This document shows, piece after piece, positions 6,722 to 12,705 of a stretch of DNA of 20,814 bases (the first letter of the stretch is position 1; every line of letters starts with the position of its first letter). The stretch is from a virus, in IMG/VR virus record IMGVR_UViG_3300044819_000136, positions 1-20,814 of that record; one strand, written 5' to 3'. Position numbers and translations under genes: made by a program. The notes below the pieces were generated by a model, which saw nothing but the letters and a program-made list of their open reading frames with translations, made no database searches and was not told where the DNA came from.

Positions 6722-7330
6722 ATGACCCTGACCGTGAAATATGCGAGGCGCCGCCTCGCACGCACAGACGTGCCCGCGGCGCTCACCACGCTCGGCCGCG
6801 ACGAGTTCGAGGGCTATGCCTCGCTGTTCGGCGTGGCGGACGGCGCCGGCGACGTGATGGCGTCGGGCGCGTTCGCAGCCTCGCTGCGCGCGCGCGGACC
6901 GGGCCAGGTGCGCATGCTCTATCAGCACTCCACCCACGAGCCGATCGGCGTATGGGAGGCCATCACGGAGGATGCACGCGGCCTTTACGTGCGCGGGCGT
7001 CTCATCACCGATGTGCCGCGCGGGCGCGACGTGCGCATACTGATCGGCGAGGGCGCGCTGAACGGATTGTCGATCGGCTTTCGCACCGTGCGCGCCAAGC
7101 GCGACGCGGCAACCGGTTTACGCACGCTTCTGGAGGTGTCGCTCTGGGAGATCTCCATCGTGACCTTCCCACTGCTCACCGGCAGCCAGATTACCGCGAT
7201 GGGAGCGAAGGGGGCGCTGGTTGGCGAAATTCAGCGCGCGACGCGAGTGTTTCGGTTCAAGCAGGATTGTCCGGCAACGCAGTCTTCAACCCTCCCCTTG
7301 AGGGAGGGTCGAAGAAATCCGCGCGCGTGA
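6722..7330 (+). CDS. HK97-family prohead protease
   Basis: A serine protease of family S78 that trims the scaffolding-like N-terminus of the major capsid protein during prohead maturation. The 202-aa sequence contains FEGYASLFGVAD (residues 29-40), the catalytic His69 in LYQHST and the nucleophile Ser117 in GALNGLSIGF, followed by LWEISIVTFPLL (141-152), all in the standard order. Its substrate, the capsid protein, is the next gene. The last 14 residues (from Ser189) are encoded by a family C palindromic repeat, which also provides the stop. The core domain ends well before this, so activity is probably intact. The gene has family C repeats on both sides. The ribosome site before 6722 is weak (AAAGAAAG). 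Confidence 0.93.
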   Translation: MTLTVKYARRRLARTDVPAALTTLGRDEFEGYASLFGVADGAGDVMASGAFAASLRARGPGQVRMLYQHSTHEPIGVWEAITEDARGLYVRGRLITDVPRGRDVRILIGEGALNGLSIGFRTVRAKRDAATGLRTLLEVSLWEISIVTFPLLTGSQITAMGAKGALVGEIQRATRVFRFKQDCPATQSSTLPLREGRRNPRA

Positions 7331-7422
7331 GCGCGTGGATTTGTTCGGGGAGGGGTCTTCGCCGGCGCGTCGACCCCTCCCCGAATTGCTTCGCAATTCG
7401 ACCCTCCCTCAAGGGGAGGGTG
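7286..7422 (+). repeat. Palindromic repeat, family C (copy 2)
   Basis: Left end CAACCCTCCCCTTGAGGGAG and right end CCTCAAGGGGAGGGT are inverted. GGGGAGGGGTCTTCGCC and GACCCCTCCCCGAA make an inner pair, and GAAATCCGCGCGCG / GCGTGGATTTG another. It overlaps the 3' end of the protease gene and lies 54 bases before the capsid gene. Confidence 0.88.
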
Positions 7423-7476
7423 GTCAACGCCGTTTGTAGTGATGACGGCGAATTTCGTTCAACAGGAGAAAGCAGA

Positions 7477-8718
7477 ATGGAACTGGAATCCAAAGCCGTT
7501 GACGTCAACGACCGCGAGATCAAGGAGGCGTTCGACGAATTCCTGCGCGTCTTCGACGCCTTCAAAGGCGCCAACGATCAGCGCTTGGCCGAACTCGAAC
7601 GCCGCGGCAGCGATGTCGTGACCGACGAGAAGGTCGAGCGCATCAACCGCGCGCTCGACGAACAAAAGCGCGTGCTCGACGATCTGACGCTGGCCGCCCA
7701 GCGCCCCGCCATCGGCGGCGAACGCAAAGCGTCGCCTTACGAAGCGCGCGAACGCAAACAGGCCTTCGACCGTTATGTGCGCCGGGGCGACGCGGGCGGG
7801 CTCGACGCGCTCGAATTGAAAGCGCTGTCGGCCGGCTCCAATCCGGATGGCGGCTATACCGTACCGCTGGAGATCGAGACCACCATCGACCGCGTGCTGA
7901 CCAAGGCCTCGCCCATCCGCGCGATTTCTTCGGTGCGCCAGATCGGCGCCAACGTCTATCGCAAGCCCATCACGACCGCGGGTGCCGCGACCGGTTGGGT
8001 GGGAGAGACGGGATCGATCAGCCAGACCAACACGCCGACGCTGGCCGCGATCGATTTCCCCGCGATGGAGCTTTACGCGATGCCGGCCGCGACCCAAACG
8101 CTGCTCGACGACAGCCAGGTCGATATCGAGCAATGGCTGGCGGAGGAAGTGCAGATCGTCTTCGCCGAACAGGAAGGCACCGCCTTCGTCACCGGCGACG
8201 GCAGCAACAAGCCGAAGGGCTTCCTCTCCTACACCAACGTCGCCGATGCGTCGTGGAGCTGGGGCAATCTGGGCTATATCGCGAGCGGTGCCGCGGGCGC
8301 TTTCGCATCGAGCAATCCCGCCGACGCGCTGCTTGATCTCGCCTATGCGCCGAAGCAAGCCTATCGCGCCAATGGCCGCTGGGTGATGAACCGCAAGACC
8401 GAAAGCTCGGTGCGCAAGTTCAAGGACGCGAACGGCAATTACATCTGGCAGCCCGGCCTTTCCGCCGAGCAGCCGGCGACGCTGTTCGGCTATCCGGTGA
8501 CCGAGGCTGAGGACATGCCGGACGTCGCGGCGAACAGTTACTCCGTCGCGTTCGGCGATTTCATGCGCGGCTATCTGGTGGTCGACCGCATCGGCATCCG
8601 CGTGCTGCGCGATCCCTATTCGGCGAAACCCTATGTGCTGTTCTACGCGACCAAGCGCGTCGGCGGCGGCGTGCAGAACTTCGAAGCCATCAAGCTGATG
8701 AAGTTCGCGACGTCGTAA
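7477..8718 (+). CDS. Major capsid protein, HK97 fold
   Basis: A 413-aa shell protein (phage_capsid/TIGR01554, RcGTA gp5-like). Residues 1-105 form a charged coiled-coil delta domain (FDEFLRVFDAF, LAELERRG, VERINRALDEQK) expected to be removed by the upstream protease. The mature domain begins near KALSAGSNPDGGYTVP (residues 115-130), with later hallmarks GWVGETGSI, FPAMELYAMPAATQ, FVTGDGSNKPKGFL and GFP-type C-terminal strands ending FEAIKLMKFATS. The ATG at 7477 has a clear CAGGAG ribosome site (7463-7468). The frame stays open far upstream across the protease gene and repeats, but that part is not coding. This is the strongest ribosome site in the head region, fitting the high copy number of the product. 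Confidence 0.97.
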   Translation: MELESKAVDVNDREIKEAFDEFLRVFDAFKGANDQRLAELERRGSDVVTDEKVERINRALDEQKRVLDDLTLAAQRPAIGGERKASPYEARERKQAFDRYVRRGDAGGLDALELKALSAGSNPDGGYTVPLEIETTIDRVLTKASPIRAISSVRQIGANVYRKPITTAGAATGWVGETGSISQTNTPTLAAIDFPAMELYAMPAATQTLLDDSQVDIEQWLAEEVQIVFAEQEGTAFVTGDGSNKPKGFLSYTNVADASWSWGNLGYIASGAAGAFASSNPADALLDLAYAPKQAYRANGRWVMNRKTESSVRKFKDANGNYIWQPGLSAEQPATLFGYPVTEAEDMPDVAANSYSVAFGDFMRGYLVVDRIGIRVLRDPYSAKPYVLFYATKRVGGGVQNFEAIKLMKFATS

Positions 8719-8720
8719 GT

Positions 8721-8795
8721 TCCCCCTCCGCCCTTCGCACCTGACGGTGCTACGGGCACCTCCCCCGCCAGCGGCTTCGCCGCGCGGGGGAGGGA
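8721..8795 (+). repeat. GC-rich palindromic repeat between capsid and connector genes
   Basis: CCTCCCCCGC (8759-8768) pairs perfectly with GCGGGGGAGG (8784-8793) around a 15-base loop, and a smaller GCACCTGACGGTGC hairpin lies upstream. It resembles the short element at 10823-10852. There is no T-tail, so it is probably not a terminator. Confidence 0.65.
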
Positions 8796-8828
8796 GGCCA
8801 CGGCCAGGCCCCTCTATTGGAATTTCCC

Positions 8829-9395
8829 ATGCCTCTCGAACTCATCACATCGCCGTCGCTCGAACCCGTCACGCTGGACGAGGCGAAGGCGCATCTGAAG
8901 GTGGATACCACCGCCGACGATGCGTTGATCTCCTCGCTGATCACCGCCGCCAGGGCGCGAGCCGAATGGCACACCGGCCGCGCCTTCGTCACGCAAAGCT
9001 GGATCCTGTGGCTCGATGCCTGGCCGCAAATGGGCGCGGTCGAGATCCCGCTGCCGCCGTTGCAATCCGTCGGCACGATCACGAGCTATGCGCGCGACGC
9101 CGCCGCTTCGGTTCTCGACGCATCGAACTATCAGGTGGATGCGAAGTCCGAGCCGGGCCGGGTCGCGCTCAAACTGGCGGTGGCGCCGCCTGTCGCGAAT
9201 TTGCGACCGCTGAACGCCATCGCGATCGCCTTCACCGCCGGCTACGGCGGCGCGGAAAGCGATGTGCCGGGCCCGGTCAAAGCCGCGATCCTGGAGATCG
9301 TGACCGAGCTCTACACCAATCGCGGCGACGGCGGCGCCGAGCCTTCGCCCATGATCGCGGCGATGCTGGCGCCTTACAGAGTTCTTAAAATCTAA
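8829..9395 (+). CDS. Head-tail connector protein (gp6-like, phiE125 gp8 family)
   Basis: A 188-aa adaptor that binds below the portal. It begins with the typical SPSLEPVTLDEAKAHLKVD segment (residues 8-26), then DALISSLITAARARAEWHTGR (a helix bundle) and FVTQSW, the conserved PPLQSV turn, and a C-terminal PVKAAILEIVTELYTNRGD (helix). This order matches the TIGR02215/TIGR01560 families and RcGTA gp6. The ATG at 8829 is chosen over an in-frame TTG at 8817 because the protein family starts close to this point. A palindromic repeat lies on each side. Confidence 0.9.
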   Translation: MPLELITSPSLEPVTLDEAKAHLKVDTTADDALISSLITAARARAEWHTGRAFVTQSWILWLDAWPQMGAVEIPLPPLQSVGTITSYARDAAASVLDASNYQVDAKSEPGRVALKLAVAPPVANLRPLNAIAIAFTAGYGGAESDVPGPVKAAILEIVTELYTNRGDGGAEPSPMIAAMLAPYRVLKI

Positions 9396-9401
9396 ACAAA
9401 C

Positions 9402-9531
9402 TTGTCATCCCCGGCGAGCGAGCGAAGCGAGTGAGGGAAGGGGACCCAGGATTCGACGAGCTGCTCTGCGGCTTGGCCTGGGTCCCCTTCCCTCACGCGA
9501 GCCTGACGGCTCGCATTCGCACGGGATGACA
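9402..9531 (+). repeat. Palindromic repeat, family B (copy 2)
   Basis: Outer ends TTGTCATCCCCGG and GGGATGACA are inverted, and inner arms GAGGGAAGGGGACCCAGG and CCTGGGTCCCCTTCCCTC pair perfectly. This uninterrupted copy shows where element D entered copy 1 at 1616-1821. It starts six bases after the connector stop. Confidence 0.88.
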
Positions 9532-9552
9532 GATGTGAGTTTGAAGAAAATC

Positions 9553-9867
9553 ATGATCGGACAACTCAATCAGCGCGCCGCTCTGCTGGCGCAGACGTTG
9601 ACGCCGGATGGCGGCGGCGGCTTTTCGCAAGGCTGGACGTCTTTCGCGAATGTGTGGATCGCGGTCGCGCCGATAAACGGCACCGATGCATTCGGTCCCG
9701 ACCGGCTGGAATCGCGCGTGCGCCACAAGCTGACGCTGCGCAGGCGCACCGACATGGCCGCCGGCCAGCGCGTGCAGACCGGAACGCGGCTGTTTCGCAT
9801 TCACACAATTCTCGACGAAGGACCGCAAGCGATGCTGATGACTTTACTCTGCGAGGAACTGCCATGA
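9553..9867 (+). CDS. Phage head-tail adaptor (head closure) protein
   Basis: A 104-aa beta-barrel protein of the phage_H_T_join/TIGR01563 family (RcGTA gp7-like), which seals the connector and docks the tail. Characteristic features are the start IGQLNQRAALLA (residues 2-13), GFSQGWTSFANVWIAVAP (24-41) and the arginine-rich strand VRHKLTLRRRTDM (57-69), then RLFRIHTILDEG. The ATG at 9553 fits the family's usual N-terminus. An ATG at 9526 lies inside the right end of the upstream palindromic repeat and would add nine residues, so I reject it. The stop overlaps the next start as ATGA (9864-9867), indicating coupled translation. Confidence 0.88.
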   Translation: MIGQLNQRAALLAQTLTPDGGGGFSQGWTSFANVWIAVAPINGTDAFGPDRLESRVRHKLTLRRRTDMAAGQRVQTGTRLFRIHTILDEGPQAMLMTLLCEELP

Positions 9868-10274
9868 GCGCCGCGAGCTGGGCCTTGCAACAAGCCGTCT
9901 TCGCCACGTTGTGCGCGGATGGCGGCGTGACGGACGTCGTCGGCGATCCGGCGCGCGTGTTCGACGCGCCGCAGCGCGACGCGGAATTTCCCTATGTCGT
10001 GATCGGCGACGATACCGAAACCGATTGGAGCACCGCGACAGACACCGGCAGCGCGCATGCGTTCGCTGTCCATGTGTGGTCGCGCGCCGGCGGCCGCAAA
10101 GAGGCCAAGATCGTCGCGGGCGCGGTGAAAGACGCGCTCGACGGCGCGGAGCTTTCCGTCACCGGCCATGCGCTGATCGACATCCGCTATCTCTCCACGG
10201 AATTCTTTCGCGAACCCGACGGAGAGACCACGCATGCGGTGCTGCGCTTCCGCGCGGCGCTTGAGGAGGAGTGA
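9864..10274 (+). CDS. DUF3168 tail terminator/completion protein
   Basis: A 136-aa protein of the DUF3168 family (RcGTA gp8-like), expected to form the ring that ends the tail tube and joins it to the head. Hallmarks are SWALQQAVFATLCAD (residues 4-18), FDAPQRDAEFPYVVIGDD (33-50), the HVWSRAGGRKEAK segment (near 70-82) and the C-terminal THAVLRFRAALEE. It starts within an ATGA overlap with the head-tail adaptor. A family A palindromic repeat follows eleven bases after the stop. Confidence 0.92.
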   Translation: MSAASWALQQAVFATLCADGGVTDVVGDPARVFDAPQRDAEFPYVVIGDDTETDWSTATDTGSAHAFAVHVWSRAGGRKEAKIVAGAVKDALDGAELSVTGHALIDIRYLSTEFFREPDGETTHAVLRFRAALEEE

Positions 10275-10284
10275 CAATCCATCG

Positions 10285-10383
10285 TTGTCATGGCCCGCGA
10301 ATGCGGGCCACCCAGGTGACGAGAGTCTCCCTGCGCACGGACGTGCGCAGGCTGGGTGGCCGGGTCAAGCCCGGCCATGACAA
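10285..10383 (+). repeat. Palindromic repeat, family A (copy 1)
   Basis: TTGTCATGGCCCGCG at the left and CCCGGCCATGACAA at the right are inverted, with GGGCCACCCAGG / CTGGGTGGCC inside. A central CTGCGCACG / CGTGCGCAG hairpin forms the tip. Other copies are at 12586-12685 and 13611-13709. It ends eight bases before the strong ribosome site of the major tail gene. Confidence 0.9.
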
Positions 10384-10405
10384 CTTTTTTAAAAGGAGAT
10401 GAATC

Positions 10406-10822
10406 ATGACCGCACAACGCGGCAAGGACCTGCTTATCAAGATCGGCGACGGGGCAAGCCCGGAAGTCTTCACCACCGTCGCCGGACTTCGCGCCACCAC
10501 GCTCGCCTTCAACGCGACGAATGTGGACGTGACCAATTCGGACTCCACCGACATGTGGCGCGAACTGCTCGCGGGCGGCGGGGTCAAATCGGCCGCGATC
10601 TCCGGCTCCGGCGTCTTCAAGGACGCGGCGTCGGACACCGCGTTGCGCACGGCGTTCTTCAACCAGACGCTCTGCGATTGGCAGATCGTGATCCCGAGCT
10701 TCGGCACCGTCGCGGGACCGTTCAAAGTGACCTCGCTGCAATATGAGGGCCCCTATGACGGCGAGTTGAAGCTGTCGCTCTCGCTCGCGTCGGCGGGGGC
10801 GCTGACATTTACGCCGGCCTAA
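10406..10822 (+). CDS. Major tail protein, TP901-1 family
   Basis: A 138-aa tail tube subunit (TIGR02126, RcGTA gp9-like). The start AQRGKDLLIKIGDG (residues 3-16), the FTTVAGLRATTLAFN stretch (22-36), the TDMWRELLAGGGVKSAAISGSGVF-type core (48-71) and the C-terminal LSLASAGALTF are typical. The ATG at 10406 has an excellent AAAAGGAGAT ribosome site, consistent with a protein needed in many copies. The gene lies between palindromic repeats at 10285-10383 and 10823-10852, neither of which encroaches on the frame. Confidence 0.93.
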   Translation: MTAQRGKDLLIKIGDGASPEVFTTVAGLRATTLAFNATNVDVTNSDSTDMWRELLAGGGVKSAAISGSGVFKDAASDTALRTAFFNQTLCDWQIVIPSFGTVAGPFKVTSLQYEGPYDGELKLSLSLASAGALTFTPA

Positions 10823-10852
10823 CCCTCGCCCCCGCGAAGCGGGGGAGAGGGA
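10823..10852 (+). repeat. Short GC-rich palindrome after the major tail gene
   Basis: CCCTCGCCCCCGC and GCGGGGGAGAGGG pair with one mismatch around a GAA loop, starting immediately after the stop codon. There is no following T-run (AGATCATTTTC), so termination is uncertain. It could lower expression of the downstream chaperone genes relative to the tail tube. Confidence 0.6.
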
Positions 10853-10876
10853 GATCATTTTCTTGAGGAACTCGAC

Positions 10877-11236
10877 ATGAACAAAATCCGCGGCGAAGCC
10901 GAACTCGTTGCCGGCGGGCGCAGCTATTGTTTGCTGCTGACGCTAGGCGCGCTCGCCGAGATCGAGGACGGGCTCGGCCTTGCCGATCTGTCGCAAGTTT
11001 CCGCGCGCTTCGCCCATGCGCGTGCCGGCGATCTCGCCATCGTGGCGGCCGCGCTGTTGCGCGGTGGCGGCCATGAGATGACACCGGCGGAGGTGCTCAG
11101 GCTTCCCTGCGATCTCGGTGCGCTGATCGCGGCAGTGACGGCCGCGTTCGAGGCGGCGGGGCTCTCGAATGCAAAGCCGGGCGTCGAGGAAAATCCCGTC
11201 CCTTTTCCTGGGACGCTTGGCTTGCGCTCGGATTAG
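10877..11236 (+). CDS. GTA-type tail assembly chaperone (zero-frame product)
   Basis: A 119-aa protein of the GTA tail-assembly chaperone family (RcGTA gp10-like). It holds the tape measure during tail tube assembly, like lambda gpG. Family features are KIRGEAELVAGGRSYCLLLTLGALAEIED-type N-terminus (residues 3-31), a central helical region with RAGDLAIVAAALLRGGGHEMT, and a helix ending LIAAVTAAFEAAGL. GAGGAA precedes the ATG at 10877. Near its 3' end, the slippery heptamer C CCT TTT lies in the correct frame. A -1 shift there would replace the final nine residues with 57 residues of the next frame to give a 167-aa product. The zero-frame end therefore probably represents the short form of a G/GT-type pair. 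Confidence 0.88.
   Translation: MNKIRGEAELVAGGRSYCLLLTLGALAEIEDGLGLADLSQVSARFAHARAGDLAIVAAALLRGGGHEMTPAEVLRLPCDLGALIAAVTAAFEAAGLSNAKPGVEENPVPFPGTLGLRSD
11200..11206 (+). promoter_or_regulatory. Predicted -1 ribosomal frameshift site (CCCTTTT)
   Basis: In the chaperone frame the codons read GTC CCT TTT, giving the canonical X XXY YYZ heptamer C CCT TTT. After slipping, decoding continues TCC TGG GAC GCT TGG, giving ...VPFSWDAWLALGLG and running to TGA at 11377-11379. That extension is recognisable as the conserved start of the next chaperone family, which has no start codon of its own upstream in this frame. A weak downstream stem (GACGC 11212-11216 with GCGTC 11244-11248) is possible. Confidence 0.7.
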
Positions 11237-11241
11237 GCGCG

Positions 11242-11379
11242 ATGCGTCTGTCTCCCGCCACGTTCTGGAGCATGTCGCTTGTCGAATGGCGCGCAACGCT
11301 TCGCGGACGCGTGCCCCGACGCGCGGCACCGCTCGCGCGCGCCGATCTCGAACGTCTGATGCAAACCTATCCGGATTGA
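11242..11379 (+). CDS. Second tail assembly chaperone domain (TIGR02216/PF09550-like), -1 frame
   Basis: From the ATG at 11242 the frame encodes 45 aa: MRLSPATFWSMSLVEW, then ATLRGR and the C-terminal LERLMQTYPD. This matches the small GTA/prophage chaperone (RcGTA rcc01693-like) that follows gp10. The family's conserved N-terminal motif (FxWxAxxxLGLG) lies upstream of this ATG, is open in the same frame from 11206, and lacks an ATG, GTG or TTG start. The complete product is thus most likely a frameshift fusion with the upstream gene, residues 1-110 plus 57 more. The ATG at 11242 has no good ribosome site and may be unused. The stop lies three bases before the tape-measure ATG, so translation of the two is probably coupled. 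Confidence 0.75.
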   Translation: MRLSPATFWSMSLVEWRATLRGRVPRRAAPLARADLERLMQTYPD

Positions 11380-11382
11380 ACC

Positions 11383-11937
11383 ATGGCAAATGATACGACA
11401 CCTTCTCTCGGCGACGCGTTGAGCGCGAGCTTCGCCACCGCCGCGCAAGCGCTCGGCGATTTCGCCAACGGCCCGGTGGCGAGCGCGACCAAGACCATCG
11501 ACGACGCGGTGACGCGCAGCTTCGATTCCGTGTCGTCGACGATCGCGCGCGCGGCGCTGAGCGGCAAGACTTCCATCGACCAGCTCGTCAATGCCGTGCT
11601 CGCCGATTTCGACCGCATCGCGACCAGCCAGTTCATCGTCAAACCCATCGAGGGGGTGGTGAGTTCGCTGATCTCCTCGCTGCTGCCGATCTCCGGCGCG
11701 CGGGCGAGCGGCGGTCCGGTCGGCGCCGGCGGCAGCTATCTGGTGGGCGAGCAGGGGCCGGAATTGTTCACGCCGTCCGCCGACGGCGCGATCACCTCCA
11801 ACGCGAACCTCGCCCAGGCGCGGCCATCCGTCGTGCTGAACGTGCAGACGCAGGACGCGTCGAGCTTCCTCAAATCGCAAACCCAGATCGCCGCGATGAT
11901 GTCGCGCGCGCTGGCGCGCGGACAACGGAACCTCTGA
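11383..11937 (+). CDS. Short tail tape-measure protein (GTA gp11-like)
   Basis: A 184-aa protein whose C-terminal half has the hallmark GGPVGAGGSYLVGEQGPELF (residues 108-127) of phage tape-measure C-termini. An amphipathic, Ala/Ser/Thr-rich helical N-terminus runs from SLGDALSASFATAAQALGDF onward. A hydrophobic segment near residues 92-103 (GVVSSLISSLLP) may insert in the membrane during DNA delivery. Tape-measure proteins of siphophages are usually far longer; GTA versions are about this size (RcGTA gp11 is about 220 aa), predicting a short tail tube. It starts three bases after the chaperone stop with a weak ribosome site and ends one base before the next gene. Confidence 0.88.
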   Translation: MANDTTPSLGDALSASFATAAQALGDFANGPVASATKTIDDAVTRSFDSVSSTIARAALSGKTSIDQLVNAVLADFDRIATSQFIVKPIEGVVSSLISSLLPISGARASGGPVGAGGSYLVGEQGPELFTPSADGAITSNANLAQARPSVVLNVQTQDASSFLKSQTQIAAMMSRALARGQRNL

Positions 11938-11938
11938 C

Positions 11939-12565
11939 ATGAACTTCCACGAAATCCGCTTTCCCACCGCCATCGCGTTTCATTCGACCGGCGGGCCCGA
12001 GCGCAAGACCGAAATCGTCGCGCTCGGTTCCGGCTTCGAGGAGCGCAACGCCGTGTGGGCCAATTCGCGCCGCCGCTACGATGTCGGCTCCGGCGTCAAG
12101 ACGCTGGACGATCTGCACGCCGTGATCGGCTTCTTCGAGGCGCGGTCGGGCAGGCTCACCGGTTTCCGGCTCAAGGATTTTTCCGATTTCAAATCCTGCG
12201 CGCCGCTGCAATCCATAGCACCACTGGATCAAGCCATCGGCACCGGCAACGGCACGCAAACGGTCTTCCAGCTCGTAAAGACTTATAGCTCCGGCGCCGG
12301 AAGCTGGACGCGCGCGATCAAGAAGCCCGTCGCCGGCACGCTGCGCGTCGCGGTCGCGGGAACCGAGTTGATGAGCGGCTTCAGCGTCGATGCGACGACG
12401 GGGCTGGTGACCTTCGCGACCGCGCCCGCGAGCGCCGCCACGATCGCGGCGGGATTCGAATTCGACTGCCCAGTGCGCTTCGACACGGACGCGCTTTCGA
12501 TCAACCTGGCAAGCTTCGCGGCGGGAGAGATCCCGAGCATCCCGATCGTGGAGGTGCTGATATGA
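11939..12565 (+). CDS. DUF2460 distal tail protein (TIGR02217)
   Basis: A 208-aa baseplate component (RcGTA gp12-like) forming the ring at the distal end of the tail tube. Hallmarks are MNFHEIRFPTAIAFHSTGGP (1-20), the conserved TEIVALGSGFEERNAVW segment (24-40), RRYDVGSGVKTLDDLHAVIGFFEAR (44-68) and GFRLKDFSDFKS (74-85). The second half has TGNGTQTVFQLVKTY and ends IPSIPIVEVLI, as expected. The ATG at 11939 follows the tape-measure stop by one base. Its TGA overlaps an ATG (ATGA, 12562-12565) that opens a short ORF running through a palindromic repeat into the next gene. Confidence 0.93.
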   Translation: MNFHEIRFPTAIAFHSTGGPERKTEIVALGSGFEERNAVWANSRRRYDVGSGVKTLDDLHAVIGFFEARSGRLTGFRLKDFSDFKSCAPLQSIAPLDQAIGTGNGTQTVFQLVKTYSSGAGSWTRAIKKPVAGTLRVAVAGTELMSGFSVDATTGLVTFATAPASAATIAAGFEFDCPVRFDTDALSINLASFAAGEIPSIPIVEVLI

Positions 12566-12705
12566 CCGAAAAACTCAAATCAAATTTGTCATGGCCCGCG
12601 AACGCGGGCCACCCAGTTGGTGTGCCGCGCTTTTCGAAGGCTCGTCGGGTTTCAACTGGGTCGCCCGCATTTGCGGGCGATGACATGAGAGGGAAGTCGA
12701 AATGA
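12562..12705 (+). other. 47-codon ORF through a family A repeat, overlapping both neighbours by ATGA
   Basis: The ATG at 12562 overlaps the DUF2460 stop, and the TGA at 12703 overlaps the DUF2163 start at 12702. The frame begins MTEKLKSN and then reads the palindromic repeat (SWPANAGHPVG through STGSPAFAGDD) to the stop. The first codons may be the remnant of the original start of the downstream gene before the repeat entered. It could carry ribosomes across the repeat by termination-reinitiation. A functional peptide is unlikely. Confidence 0.4.
12586..12685 (+). repeat. Palindromic repeat, family A (copy 2)
   Basis: TTGTCATGGCCCGCGAACGC at the left pairs imperfectly with the GCGGGCGATGACA right end, and CACCCAGTTG pairs with CAACTGGGTCG inside. 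It is about 100 bp. It separates the DUF2460 and DUF2163 genes, which in GTA clusters normally abut. Confidence 0.88.

Noticed and set aside
6202-7476. Upstream extension of the capsid frame giving an 838-residue protein
   Set aside because: The extension reads through repeats and through the protease gene in another frame and looks unlike protein. The ATG at 7477 has a good ribosome site and matches the family N-terminus.
10823-10852. Palindrome after the major tail gene considered as a terminator
   Set aside because: The stem is good, but the sequence after it is AGATCATTTTC rather than a T-run starting at the stem, so it is kept only as a repeat.
11169-11393. 74-codon open frame over the chaperone junction
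   Set aside because: It lies in the third frame, is Arg/Ser-rich with no conserved motif, and overlaps both real chaperone frames.
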